Source: Lachnospiraceae bacterium (GTDB lineage Bacteria > Bacillota > Clostridia > Lachnospirales > Lachnospiraceae). From it: a stretch of DNA of 47,646 nt. Of this stretch, positions 16,915 through 25,507 are shown in pieces. How positions within the stretch are numbered: the stretch's first letter is position 1; every line of letters starts with the position of its first letter. Location of the stretch: positions 1-47,646 of the forward strand of contig JAQYDI010000076.1 in NCBI GenBank assembly GCA_028724245.1, in the 5' to 3' direction. The position numbers were made by a program, and so were the translations under genes. The notes beneath the pieces were generated by a model that saw nothing but the letters and a program-made list of their open reading frames with translations, did no database searches and was not told where the DNA came from.

Positions 16915-17619
16915 TTATTTAATTACTTCATCAGTTCTGGGATCGATAATCTTAACTGCGTCTGCAACACGGCCATACTGACCTTTTGACTTTTCATAAG
17001 CAGTTGCGGGGTCATCACCCTTCTTGATGAAGTCTGTCATCTTACCAAGGTTAACGAACTGATAGCCAATGATTAAATCTTCTTCGTCAAGTGCGATACC
17101 TGTTACATAGCCTTCTGCCATCTCCAGGTAACGGGGACCTTTCTTTAATGTACCGTACATGGTACCAACCTGAGAACGGAGACCCTTACCCAGATCTTCC
17201 AGACCTGCGCCAACCGGCAGACCATCTTCTGAGAAAGCACTCTGGCTGCGGCCGTAAACGATCTGCAGGAACAGTTCTCTCATAGCGGTGTTGATTGCAT
17301 CACATACCAGGTCAGTATTCAGAGCTTCCAGAATGGTCAGACCGGGAAGGATTTCAGAAGCCATAGCTGCTGAATGGGTCATACCGGAACATCCGATGGT
17401 TTCCACCAGTGCTTCCTGGATGATACCATCTTTCACGTTGAGGGTCAGTTTGCATGCGCCCTGCTGAGGTGCACACCAGCCAATACCATGTGTTAATGCT
17501 GAAATATCGGTAACTTCTTTTGCCTTAACCCACTTGCCTTCAACGGGAATCGGTGCTGCGCCATGCTTAACGCCCTGTCCTACCGGACACATTTTTTCAA
17601 CTTCATGTGAATAAATCAT
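16915..17619 (-). CDS. NifU/IscU-like iron-sulfur scaffold homologue paired with the GGGtGRT protein
   Basis: A 234-residue protein. ATG 17619 is chosen because GAAAGGAG stands seven bases upstream; a start 81 bases further up adds sequence without family character. Residues 45-115 resemble IscU: C56 (QQGACKLTL) and C77 (IGCSGMTHSAAMASEI) match the first two cluster-binding Cys of the IscU encoded at 44372-44809. The third IscU Cys has no counterpart at the expected place, although C11, C49 and C106 are extra. The C-terminal 100 residues are family-specific. It is thus a diverged member of the scaffold family and may bind a cluster or metal differently. Upstream leader holds a hairpin structure (17755-17821). 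Confidence 0.85.
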   Translation of the reverse strand: MIYSHEVEKMCPVGQGVKHGAAPIPVEGKWVKAKEVTDISALTHGIGWCAPQQGACKLTLNVKDGIIQEALVETIGCSGMTHSAAMASEILPGLTILEALNTDLVCDAINTAMRELFLQIVYGRSQSAFSEDGLPVGAGLEDLGKGLRSQVGTMYGTLKKGPRYLEMAEGYVTGIALDEEDLIIGYQFVNLGKMTDFIKKGDDPATAYEKSKGQYGRVADAVKIIDPRTDEVIK

Positions 17620-18008
17620 TGGTTTTACTCCTTTCGAATATGTACTGCTGCAAAAGCTGCCATGGGGGGCGGCCATTGCTGCCAGCATAATCAAAATCAC
17701 TAATTTGGATTTTATCAGCGAAACCTTCCGTTCCGCTTTTCCATTCCTAATTTTCTCACAAAAAAGCGAAAATGTCTATTAAAAAAACAGACATTTTCAC
17801 CGAAAAAAACACTTTTGTGAGATTTGCCGGATTTGCCCTCGGAATCAACTTTGTTTTTTTACAAGAACATTTTGATTTCGACCAGGCGGGCAGAATCTGA
17901 CAAAAAAATCACAGTTTTTATGTTTAAGAATTGCATTTTTCAAGTAAAAAAGTACACACTGCCGAATCTGGCCTGCCGTTTTTGCATATTGCACAGCTTC
18001 CCGCTCTG
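17620..18008. other. 389-bp gene-free region upstream of the NifU-like/GGGtGRT operon
   Basis: No credible gene on either strand. It contains the leader of the scaffold gene, a two-stem structure at 17755-17821 and several A/T-rich runs. I do not see a convincing -35/-10 pair or a clear terminator for metY, so the operon may start anywhere here or be read through from metY. Confidence 0.6.
17755..17821 (-). promoter_or_regulatory. Nested hairpin with T-run, candidate leader attenuator
   Basis: The inner hairpin has a perfect 10-bp stem (GAAAATGTCT at 17768-17777 with 17789-17798). On the minus strand it is followed by GCTTTTTTG, as in an intrinsic terminator. An outer arm (CTCACAAAAG, minus strand) can pair with the T-rich sequence (CTTTTTTGTGAG) just past the hairpin. 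The outer pairing would hide the T-run, so this could switch between states, or it could simply be the metY terminator with extra symmetry. It lies about 135 bases upstream of the scaffold start codon. Confidence 0.5.
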
Positions 18009-19298
18009 TTATTCTGCTGTAGCAGCTGCCAGCGCCTGTTCAATATCTGCAAGAATATCATCAATATCTTCGATTCCGACAGAGAAACGAATCAGATCCG
18101 GGCTGACACCTGCTTCCACCAGCTGTTCATCGTTCAGCTGTCTGTGAGTATGGCTTGCCGGATGGAGTACGCAGGTCTTGGCATCGGCTACATGTGTTAC
18201 AATGGAACCAAGTTTCAGATGATCCATAAATCTGATACAGGTTTCACGTCCGCCCTTCAGGCCGAATACGACAACGCCGCAGGTTCCCTTCGGCATGTAT
18301 TTCTGTGCGTTTTCATAGTATTTATCGCCTTCCAGACCGGGGTAGTTTACCCATGCAACATGTTCATTATTCTTCAGATACTGAGCCACCTTCAGGGCAT
18401 TGGAGCAGTGTGCGGCCATACGAAGCGGCAGAGATTCCAGACCCATGTTCAGCAGAAACGCATTCATGGGAGCCGGTGTGGAGCCCAGATCACGCATCAG
18501 CTGTGCCGTTGCTTTTGTAATATATCCGGCTTTACCGAATTTCTCCGCATACACAATGCCATGGTAGGATTCATCCGGTGTGGTCATGCCGGGAAACTTA
18601 TCCGCATGTGCCATCCAGTCGAAATTACCGCTGTCAACGATTGCTCCTCCGATCTGTGCTGCATGACCGTCCATATATTTGGTGGTGGAATGGGTCACGA
18701 TGTCTGCGCCGAACTGAAACGGCTTGCAGTTGATGGGTGTTGCAAATGTATTGTCCACAATCAGCGGAACGCCGTGGTCATGTGCCAGTTTTGCAAACTT
18801 TTCAATATCAAGAACCACAAGGGAAGGATTGGAAATGGTTTCCCCGAATACCAGCTTTGTATTGGGCTTCATGGCTTTGCACAGCTCCTCATAGGAAGCA
18901 TCGGGATCCACCAGTGTTACATCAATACCCATTTTTTTCATGGTTACGGTCAGCAGATTGGAAGTTCCGCCGTAAATCGTTGCTGCAGATACGATATGAT
19001 CGCCTGCACTGCAGATGTTGAACATGGCGAAGAAGTTTGCTGCCTGTCCCGAAGAGGTCAGCATGGCTGCCACACCGCCTTCCAGCGCACAGATTTTGGC
19101 TGCTACCGCATCTGCAGTGGGATTGGCGAGACGGGAATAGAAATATCCGTCTTCTTCCAGATCAAATAAACGGCCCATCTGATCGCTGTCATCATATTTG
19201 AAGGTTGTGCTCTGAATAATGGGGAGCATGCGGGGTTCTCCCTTTTTCGGCTCATAGCCGGCATGCAGACAATTGGTTGCGTCTTTAAAGTTGTTCAT
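18009..19298 (-). CDS. metY: O-acetylhomoserine sulfhydrylase (aminocarboxypropyltransferase)
   Basis: A PLP enzyme of about 429 residues that makes homocysteine from O-acetylhomoserine and sulfide. The Schiff-base Lys is in THSTTKYMDGH; ATSQ-type phosphate-binding residues appear as TSSGQAANFFAM; FYSRLANPTADAVAAKICALEGG is the MetY-type substrate-loop block. Length near 430 and the inserted region GNFDWMAHADKFPG separate it from cystathionine gamma-synthases. ATG 19298 gives the normal family start (MNNFKDATNCLHAGY); a GTG 24 bases upstream has a poorly spaced AAAGGAG, so the start is not certain. Last gene of the long housekeeping unit. Confidence 0.9.
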   Translation of the reverse strand: MNNFKDATNCLHAGYEPKKGEPRMLPIIQSTTFKYDDSDQMGRLFDLEEDGYFYSRLANPTADAVAAKICALEGGVAAMLTSSGQAANFFAMFNICSAGDHIVSAATIYGGTSNLLTVTMKKMGIDVTLVDPDASYEELCKAMKPNTKLVFGETISNPSLVVLDIEKFAKLAHDHGVPLIVDNTFATPINCKPFQFGADIVTHSTTKYMDGHAAQIGGAIVDSGNFDWMAHADKFPGMTTPDESYHGIVYAEKFGKAGYITKATAQLMRDLGSTPAPMNAFLLNMGLESLPLRMAAHCSNALKVAQYLKNNEHVAWVNYPGLEGDKYYENAQKYMPKGTCGVVVFGLKGGRETCIRFMDHLKLGSIVTHVADAKTCVLHPASHTHRQLNDEQLVEAGVSPDLIRFSVGIEDIDDILADIEQALAAATAE

Positions 19299-19344
19299 CT
19301 TTCTGTCGGTGCATTGCTGCACCTGCTCCTTTCTGTCCGTGTAT

Positions 19345-20796
19345 TTATGATTCTACCTGCGTACCGATATAGTAGAAGCCCTTTGCTTCATCCAGCCTGA
19401 CATGCACAAAGCTTCCGATCAGGTCCTCGGTACCGGGGAAATGTACGACCATATTATTGCTCAGACGTCCGGAAACCATCCCTTCGTGATTGCTGGTGGT
19501 TTCCACCAGAACTTCTTCTGTCTCACCGGTGAGAAGAGTACATTCTTCTGCTGCAATTTCCTGTACCAGACTGAGCAGTCTGCCGAAACGCTCTTTGGAA
19601 ACCTCCTCCGGAATCTGATCCTCCATGGCGGCTGCAGGCGTTCCCGTACGTTTGGAATATATAAAGGTAAATGCGCTGCTGTAGCGTACTTTGCGGACTA
19701 CATCCAGTGTTTCTTCAAAGTCTTCCTCAGTCTCTCCGGGGAAGCCAACAATAATATCCGTCGTCAGCGCAATACCGGGAATTTCCCGCTTGATTTTTTC
19801 TGCCAGAGCCAGATATCTTTCCTTGTCATAGCGGCGGTTCATGATCTTCAGGATCCGGCTGCTTCCCGACTGAAGCGGCAAATGAAGATGACGGCAGATT
19901 TTTTTACTTTCTTTCATGACCTGGATCAGTTCATCTGACAGATCCTTGGGATGGGAGGTCATAAAACGGATCCGCTTAATGCCTTCAATTTTTTCCACTT
20001 CTTTTAACAGCTGCGCAAAAGTCATGGGATTTTCCAGATTTTTGCCGTAGGAATTGACATTCTGTCCCAGAAGCATCACTTCCACAATTCCTTCATCGGC
20101 CAGTTTTCTGCACTCTGCAAGAATTTCTTCCGGTGTTCTGGAGCGTTCCCTGCCTCTTACATAGGGAACAATACAGTAGCTGCAGAAATTGTTGCAGCCA
20201 TACATAATATTTACACCGGATTTGAAGGAATATTTGCGATCCACCGGCAGTGTCTCCACGCTGGTATCCGTATCTTTCCAGACATCAATGATCATACTTC
20301 TGCTGGTCAGATGGGCATACAGAAGCTCCGCCAGTCTATATACATTGTGTGTTCCGAAAATGATATCCACAAAGCGGTAGCTTTTTTTGATTTTTTCAAT
20401 AACCTCCGGTTCCTGCATCATGCAGCCGCACAGAGCCACGATCATCTCCGGATTCTGTTTCTTAAAGGTTTTCTGATATCCCAGACGGCCGTAAACCTTC
20501 TGGTTCGCATTATCGCGGACCGTACAGGTATTATACAGTACAAAATCCGCTGTTTCTTCCTCGGTTATCTCATATCCGATCTTCTTCAGAATGCCGCGGA
20601 GTTTTTCCGCATCCCTGGCATTCATCTGACATCCGAAATTAATAACGGCAGCCGTCAAAGGTCTGCCTGCCGCTTTCGCCTTTTCTTCCACCAGCTCACG
20701 GCATTTATCCATAAACAGAAGCTGTCTTTCGGGCTCCCGAAGCGGAGCGCCGGGGATCAGATCTCCCACAGCCTGCATTTCTCTGATCTTCTTCAA
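19345..20796 (-). CDS. miaB: tRNA-2-methylthio-N6-dimethylallyladenosine synthase
   Basis: A 483-residue radical SAM methylthiotransferase that adds a methylthio group to i6A37 of tRNAs reading codons beginning with U. The N-terminal domain has the three Cys of the auxiliary cluster in FGCQMNARDAE, YNTCTVRDNA and LCGCMMQ; the radical SAM domain has CNNFCSYC; a TRAM domain ends the protein. The first 45 residues form an extension often seen in clostridial MiaB. Start is TTG 20796 with GGGAG eight bases upstream. It follows proA by 26 bases. Confidence 0.95.
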   Translation of the reverse strand: MKKIREMQAVGDLIPGAPLREPERQLLFMDKCRELVEEKAKAAGRPLTAAVINFGCQMNARDAEKLRGILKKIGYEITEEETADFVLYNTCTVRDNANQKVYGRLGYQKTFKKQNPEMIVALCGCMMQEPEVIEKIKKSYRFVDIIFGTHNVYRLAELLYAHLTSRSMIIDVWKDTDTSVETLPVDRKYSFKSGVNIMYGCNNFCSYCIVPYVRGRERSRTPEEILAECRKLADEGIVEVMLLGQNVNSYGKNLENPMTFAQLLKEVEKIEGIKRIRFMTSHPKDLSDELIQVMKESKKICRHLHLPLQSGSSRILKIMNRRYDKERYLALAEKIKREIPGIALTTDIIVGFPGETEEDFEETLDVVRKVRYSSAFTFIYSKRTGTPAAAMEDQIPEEVSKERFGRLLSLVQEIAAEECTLLTGETEEVLVETTSNHEGMVSGRLSNNMVVHFPGTEDLIGSFVHVRLDEAKGFYYIGTQVES

Positions 20797-20822
20797 ACAA
20801 AACTCTCCCTGATAATAAATTT

Positions 20823-22073
20823 TTAACGGGTCTGTCCATTCCCGTATATAATATATTTTGTGGTGGTCAGCTCGGTCAGTCCCATGGGACCTCTTGCATG
20901 AAGTTTCTGGGTGCTGATGCCGATTTCCGCACCAAATCCGAATTCACCGCCGTCCGTAAAACGGGTGGATGCATTGACATAAACTGCTGCCGCATCCACT
21001 TCATCCAGGAATTTCTGTGCGTTGGCATAATCCCGGGTGATAATGGCTTCGGAATGTCCGGTATTATACCGGTTAATATGATCGATTGCTTCATCAATAC
21101 CGGAAACCGTCCGGATGGATACGATATAATCCAGATATTCGGTTCCCCAGTCTTCTTCCGATGCCGGAAGTATCCCATCTGCCCGTCTGCAGACCGGTTC
21201 ATCACCGCGCATCTCCACATGCCGTGCCTTCAGCGCTTCTGCCAGTCTGCCGGTAAATGCATCAAGAACCGCTTCATGAAGCACGATGGATTCACAGGCG
21301 TTGCACACACCTACACGCTGTGTCTTGGCATTGATGATAATATCCAGCGCCATATCAAGATCTGCGCTTTCATCCACATAAATATGACAGTTTCCGGTTC
21401 CCGTTTCGATAACCGGCACGGTACTGTTCTGAACCACAGAGCGGATGAGACCGGCTCCGCCCCGCGGTATCAGTACATCGATATATCCGTTCATCTTCAT
21501 CATGGCGGTGGCTGTCTCCCGGCTGGTATCGCCGATCAGCTGAACGGCATCCTCCGGAAGCCCCGCCGCCTTCAGTGCATCACGAATCACCGATGCAATG
21601 GCCAGATTGGAATGAATGGCATCGCTTCCGCCTTTTAAGATCACAGCATTGCCTGTTTTGAAGCAAAGGCCGAAAGCATCCGCTGTTACATTGGGGCGCG
21701 ATTCGTAAATAATACCGATTACGCCGATGGGAACCCGTTTTTTACCGATCAGAAGACCGTTGGGACGCTTTTTCATGGAAAGGACCTCTCCCACCGGATC
21801 CTCCAGCGCAATGATCTGACGCAGTCCATCCGCCATGGCGGCAATTCTGTCATGCGTCAGAAGCAGACGGTCAAGAAGCCCCTGAGACATGTTTTTGGCA
21901 CGTCCGGCTTCCATATCTTTTGCATTTTCCTGAATCAGCAAAGCTTCGCCGGCCAGCAGCGCATCTGCTGCAGCTGCCAGCCCTCTGTTTTTCTCCGAAA
22001 CTCCCAGTTTATTCAAAATACGGGCTGCTCTGCGGGCAGCCTGCCCCATTTCAATTAAATCAACCACATTCAT
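20823..22073 (-). CDS. proA: Gamma-glutamyl phosphate reductase (glutamate-5-semialdehyde dehydrogenase)
   Basis: A 416-residue NADPH-dependent aldehyde dehydrogenase-fold enzyme, the second step of proline synthesis. The catalytic Cys lies in [16 protein letters not shown], and [19 protein letters not shown] and [20 protein letters not shown] are hallmark blocks. ATG 22073 has AGGA directly upstream, too close for a strong site, so ATG at M9 is a less likely alternative. It is separated from proB by two small genes, an unusual arrangement since the two are often adjacent. Confidence 0.95.
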   Translation of the reverse strand: MNVVDLIEMGQAARRAARILNKLGVSEKNRGLAAAADALLAGEALLIQENAKDMEAGRAKNMSQGLLDRLLLTHDRIAAMADGLRQIIALEDPVGEVLSMKKRPNGLLIGKKRVPIGVIGIIYESRPNVTADAFGLCFKTGNAVILKGGSDAIHSNLAIASVIRDALKAAGLPEDAVQLIGDTSRETATAMMKMNGYIDVLIPRGGAGLIRSVVQNSTVPVIETGTGNCHIYVDESADLDMALDIIINAKTQRVGVCNACESIVLHEAVLDAFTGRLAEALKARHVEMRGDEPVCRRADGILPASEEDWGTEYLDYIVSIRTVSGIDEAIDHINRYNTGHSEAIITRDYANAQKFLDEVDAAAVYVNASTRFTDGGEFGFGAEIGISTQKLHARGPMGLTELTTTKYIIYGNGQTR

Positions 22074-22105
22074 TCCTCACTGTCTTTATATAGTAACTGT
22101 TCTGC

Positions 22106-22654
22106 TTAATAAATTGCTTTCTCCGATACAATGGCATCCGGAAGGATATCATGTGCTTCAAAAGGAACCGTATCCAGAATCTGGAATTCAAATGCCAGCG
22201 CTGCTTTATAATGCGTATTGGGCTTTTCCAGATATCTGTCATAAAATCCTCCGCCGTATCCGACTCTGTGATGCGCTCTGTCAAATGCAACACCGGGCAT
22301 TACGAAAAATGCATCGGTCTCATGGGCTTCGGGAAGCGTGGTTTTCGGCTCGCGGATTCCCATATAACCGGATTCCACATCTTCAAACTTCGTTATGTAG
22401 TACCATATCAGATCTTTGCCGACAACCTTGGGCACTGCTACGCGCTTGCCGGCTGCCCATGCACGGGAAATGATCTCGTCCGTCATAACCTCATGGTTGT
22501 AGTCAATATAAGCGTAAACACATTCCGCTTTCTGAAATTCGGGAATGGATACGATAAAATCGGCCACCTTGCTGCTCATGGCTGCAACTTCCGCATCAGT
22601 AGCTGCATCCCGGAACTGTTTGATCATTTTCCTGACTTCTTTTTTTTCCTGCAT
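22106..22654 (-). CDS. 5-formyltetrahydrofolate cyclo-ligase
   Basis: A 182-residue protein that converts 5-formyl-THF to 5,10-methenyl-THF with ATP. Motifs: the Lys/Arg-rich N terminus (KKEVRKMIKQFRDA), VAVPKVVGKDLIWYYI, FFVMPGVAFDRAHHRVGYGGGFYDRYLEK with the nucleotide-binding GYGGGFYDR. ATG 22654 follows GAGGAGG. It lies between DUF896 and proA in a single reading direction. Confidence 0.93.
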   Translation of the reverse strand: MQEKKEVRKMIKQFRDAATDAEVAAMSSKVADFIVSIPEFQKAECVYAYIDYNHEVMTDEIISRAWAAGKRVAVPKVVGKDLIWYYITKFEDVESGYMGIREPKTTLPEAHETDAFFVMPGVAFDRAHHRVGYGGGFYDRYLEKPNTHYKAALAFEFQILDTVPFEAHDILPDAIVSEKAIY

Positions 22655-22668
22655 AAGAAAATACCTCC

Positions 22669-22911
22669 TCAGGCCTGAGGCTTTTTGCCTCCCTGGCCAT
22701 ATTTTTTATCATGGCGCGCCTTAACATCGATCATACTGCCATCAGGATTCTGGATTTTAATGGTCTCAAGCTGCCCCCGCAGATTTCTCCTCATGGCCTG
22801 AATGTATTCGCCGCGCAATCTGGACTGTTCTTCCTTTTCTTCAGGAGTCAGACCAGTTTCTTTCATCTTTCTATATAATTCATTGATTCGTTCAATGTCT
22901 TTTTCATCCAT
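22669..22911 (-). CDS. DUF896 (YnzC-like) small protein
   Basis: An 80-residue protein with the family layout: MDEKDIERINELYRKMKETGLTPEEKEEQ, a helical hairpin, then LRGEYIQAMRRNLRGQLETIKIQNPDG. The start at ATG 22911 fits the family and has AAAGGCGG upstream; a TTG 54 bases earlier inside proB is less likely. In Bacillus the relative YnzC is under SOS control, but no LexA-type site is evident here and its role is unknown. It is packed between proB and the cyclo-ligase gene. Confidence 0.88.
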   Translation of the reverse strand: MDEKDIERINELYRKMKETGLTPEEKEEQSRLRGEYIQAMRRNLRGQLETIKIQNPDGSMIDVKARHDKKYGQGGKKPQA

Positions 22912-22951
22912 TGGATGTACCGCCTTTCCGTCATCTGGTAGTTCAGTGTTT

Positions 22952-23791
22952 TTAATACTTTTCAATATACTCCCTTAAATGAAAGGAAGGGTTTTTATGG
23001 GCATGGAACAGGGTTCCGCAGTCTTCTCCGTCAATGATCCGGTAAATGTTCTTCACATCATCTGCATTGGCGATCACCATATCCACGCCGGAATCTGCGG
23101 CGATCTGCGCTGCCGCCAGCTTTGCCGCCATACCGCCGGTTCCCACATCGCTGCCTGCACCGCCTGCCATGGACAGAAGCTCCTCATCAATACGCTCCAC
23201 TTCCGGAATCAATCTGGCCTGCGGATCCTTTCTGGGATCTCCCGTATACATACCGTCAATATCCGACAGCAGGATCAGAAGATCCGCATGAACCAGCGCC
23301 GCTACTACGGCAGACAGCCGGTCATTATCACCAAACACGATTTCATGAGTGGCAACCGTATCATTCTCATTCACAATGGGGATACTTCCCAGCTGAAACA
23401 GTTCCTCAAAGGTATTTCGCGCGTTCATATAACTTTCTTTATTGATCAGTGTATCCTTTGTCATGAGGATCTGTGCCGTCAGATGGCTGTACTCACTGAA
23501 TATCCGCTGATAAGTCATCATCAGATGGGCCTGTCCAATGGCCGCCAGTGCCTGCTTCTGGGAAATCCGGTCAGGCTTCGGAAGCCGGCCGGCCGCCTGT
23601 CTGCCTGCTGCAATGGCGCCGGAGCTGACCAGCACCACATCCTTATTGAGATTTTTCAGTTCACAAAGCACACGTACCAGCGCTTCAATCTTACGCAGAT
23701 TCAGAGAACCGTTGTCCTGATGGGTAAGGGAAGAAGACCCTATCTTCACCACGATCCGCTTTTTATCTTTCAGTCTTTCTCTCACATTCAT
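22952..23791 (-). CDS. proB: Glutamate 5-kinase, short form without PUA domain
   Basis: A 279-residue amino acid kinase that phosphorylates glutamate in the first step of proline synthesis. Motifs: VVKIGSSSLT at the N terminus, VLVSSGAIAAGRQAAG, PIVNENDTVATHEIVFGDNDRLSA and GTGGMAAKLAAAQIA near the nucleotide site. Many ProB proteins carry an extra C-terminal PUA domain of about 90 residues; this one ends after the kinase domain, as in several Clostridia. ATG 23791 follows GAGAAGGA. Stop at 22952 is 41 bases from the DUF896 start. Confidence 0.95.
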   Translation of the reverse strand: MNVRERLKDKKRIVVKIGSSSLTHQDNGSLNLRKIEALVRVLCELKNLNKDVVLVSSGAIAAGRQAAGRLPKPDRISQKQALAAIGQAHLMMTYQRIFSEYSHLTAQILMTKDTLINKESYMNARNTFEELFQLGSIPIVNENDTVATHEIVFGDNDRLSAVVAALVHADLLILLSDIDGMYTGDPRKDPQARLIPEVERIDEELLSMAGGAGSDVGTGGMAAKLAAAQIAADSGVDMVIANADDVKNIYRIIDGEDCGTLFHAHKNPSFHLREYIEKY

Positions 23792-23823
23792 AGTGTTCCT
23801 TCTCCATTATAATCTATTTTTAT

Positions 23824-25437
23824 TTACCTGTCCAGAACAGGAAAAGGGGCAAACTGTGCGGCAATGGTTTCAGCAGCCCGGCATCCGTCCATGGCCGCAG
23901 ACATGATCCCTCCCGCATACCCGGGTCCTTCCCCGCAGGGATACAGTCCTTTGATATTGCTCATCATATTCTCATCCCGCAGGATCTTAACCGGCGAAGA
24001 AGTTCTTGCTTCCACCGCCGACAGGACAGCATCTTCTCTGGCAAAGCCCCTGATCTTATGTTCAAAGGCTTCAATTCCCTCAATCAGCGCTTCGTTCAAA
24101 GCTTCCGGAAGAATATCCCGCAGATTTGTCAGCGTACTTTCTCCCTTATGATCGGGAATCACTTCTCCCAGATGATCAGAAGCCCGGTTCTCACGAAAAT
24201 CACCGAAAAGCTGCATGGGAATCTGCCCCTGCCCGGTCTTCCAGGCTGCCTCTTCAATCCGGCGCTGGAATTCCACACCGGAAAGTACGCCTTCTCCGGG
24301 AAAATCTTCCGGTGTGACCGTAACGATGAGGGCGCTGTTTGCATTGCGGCCGTCTCTTGCCCGGTAACTCATGCCGTTAACAACAAGGCGTCCGGGCTCT
24401 GAAGAGCTGTTTACAACCTGTCCCCCGGGACACATACAGAAAGAATACACTCCTCTTCCGCCGGATGCGCGGTGTGTCAGTTTGTAGTCTGCCGCAGGAA
24501 GATCTTCAGGATGCGCCATTCCATACTGGCTTTCATTGATCATGGACTGCGGATGTTCGATCCGCATGCCTACGGCAAAGGATTTGGGTTCCATACGGAT
24601 TCCTCTTTTTTCCAGCATGGAAAAAGTATCCCGTGCACTGTGCCCGATGGCCAGTACCACCTGTTCTGCAGGAATCACGCCTTCTTCTGTTTCCACACCG
24701 GTTACCCGGCCGTTTTCATGCAGGATTCCTGTTACTTTTGTCTGAAAGCGGATTTCTCCTCCCGCTTCCAGGATCTGCCGGCGTATTGCGGCAACTACAT
24801 GCTGCAGGACATCTGTTCCGATATGAGGTTTATTCACATACAGGATATCCTCCGGCGCGCCGGCCTCCACAAACAGTTCCAGAACCTTCCGTCCTCTGCC
24901 TGCCGGATCTTTTACCAGCGTATTCAGCTTGCCGTCGGAAAATGTACCGGCTCCGCCTTCTCCGAACTGCACATTGCAGTCAGGATCCAGTTCACCGGTT
25001 TTCCAGAAAGTCTCCACGGAACGGATTCGTTCTTCCACGGCTTTTCCCCGTTCCAGAACAAGGGGACGATAACCTGCCCGGGCCAGTAAAAGTGCACAGA
25101 ACATACCTGCAGGACCCATACCGATCACAACAGGACGATGTTCCATGGGGACATTGCCCGGCTCCGGGAAACGGTATTTCACAGGATGGGCGACCGTGAT
25201 ATTTTTATTCTTAAGCTTTTTAACCAGCTTTTCTTCCCGATCCGCACCCATACCGGTATCTACCAGCATAGTGTAAATATAATAAATATCCGGTTTCTTT
25301 CTGGCATCAATGGACCGTTTCCATATGCTTACCTTTTTTACGGAAGATGCGGATAATTTTAATAATTTCAGAGCCTTTCGGGCCGGTTCCTCCGGATGAT
25401 GACCGGGTCTGCATTTCATTTGAGAAATCTGTATCAT
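23824..25437 (-). CDS. FAD-dependent dehydrogenase of the COG2509 family
   Basis: A 537-residue flavoprotein of unknown substrate. Residues 1-85 form the small N-terminal domain specific to this family (LLKLSASSVKKVSIWKRSIDAR). The FAD-binding motif is VVIGMGPAGMFCALLLARAG, and the second half contains CNVQFGEGGAGTFSDGKLNT and GEGPGYAGGIMSAAMDG near the C terminus. Such proteins are widespread and conserved in Firmicutes without a proven reaction. It directly precedes proB. The Shine-Dalgarno site (AGGTTG) is weak, so the start is moderately certain. Confidence 0.88.
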   Translation of the reverse strand: MIQISQMKCRPGHHPEEPARKALKLLKLSASSVKKVSIWKRSIDARKKPDIYYIYTMLVDTGMGADREEKLVKKLKNKNITVAHPVKYRFPEPGNVPMEHRPVVIGMGPAGMFCALLLARAGYRPLVLERGKAVEERIRSVETFWKTGELDPDCNVQFGEGGAGTFSDGKLNTLVKDPAGRGRKVLELFVEAGAPEDILYVNKPHIGTDVLQHVVAAIRRQILEAGGEIRFQTKVTGILHENGRVTGVETEEGVIPAEQVVLAIGHSARDTFSMLEKRGIRMEPKSFAVGMRIEHPQSMINESQYGMAHPEDLPAADYKLTHRASGGRGVYSFCMCPGGQVVNSSSEPGRLVVNGMSYRARDGRNANSALIVTVTPEDFPGEGVLSGVEFQRRIEEAAWKTGQGQIPMQLFGDFRENRASDHLGEVIPDHKGESTLTNLRDILPEALNEALIEGIEAFEHKIRGFAREDAVLSAVEARTSSPVKILRDENMMSNIKGLYPCGEGPGYAGGIMSAAMDGCRAAETIAAQFAPFPVLDR

Positions 25438-25507
25438 ATTATCAACCTGTCTGCTCCGGCGTCAGATTCACAGACGCCGTGATTCCATTGTATCGTTATT
25501 GTTTTTA

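Noticed and set aside
17931..19169. Long 412-codon plus-strand frame opposite metY
   Set aside because: It mirrors the metY coding sequence, is Cys/His-rich without family character and has no ribosome binding site; a shadow of the real gene.
24472..25199. Two overlapping plus-strand frames of about 190-205 codons opposite the COG2509 flavoprotein
   Set aside because: Antisense to an intact flavoprotein gene and without homology-like motifs or a start site.
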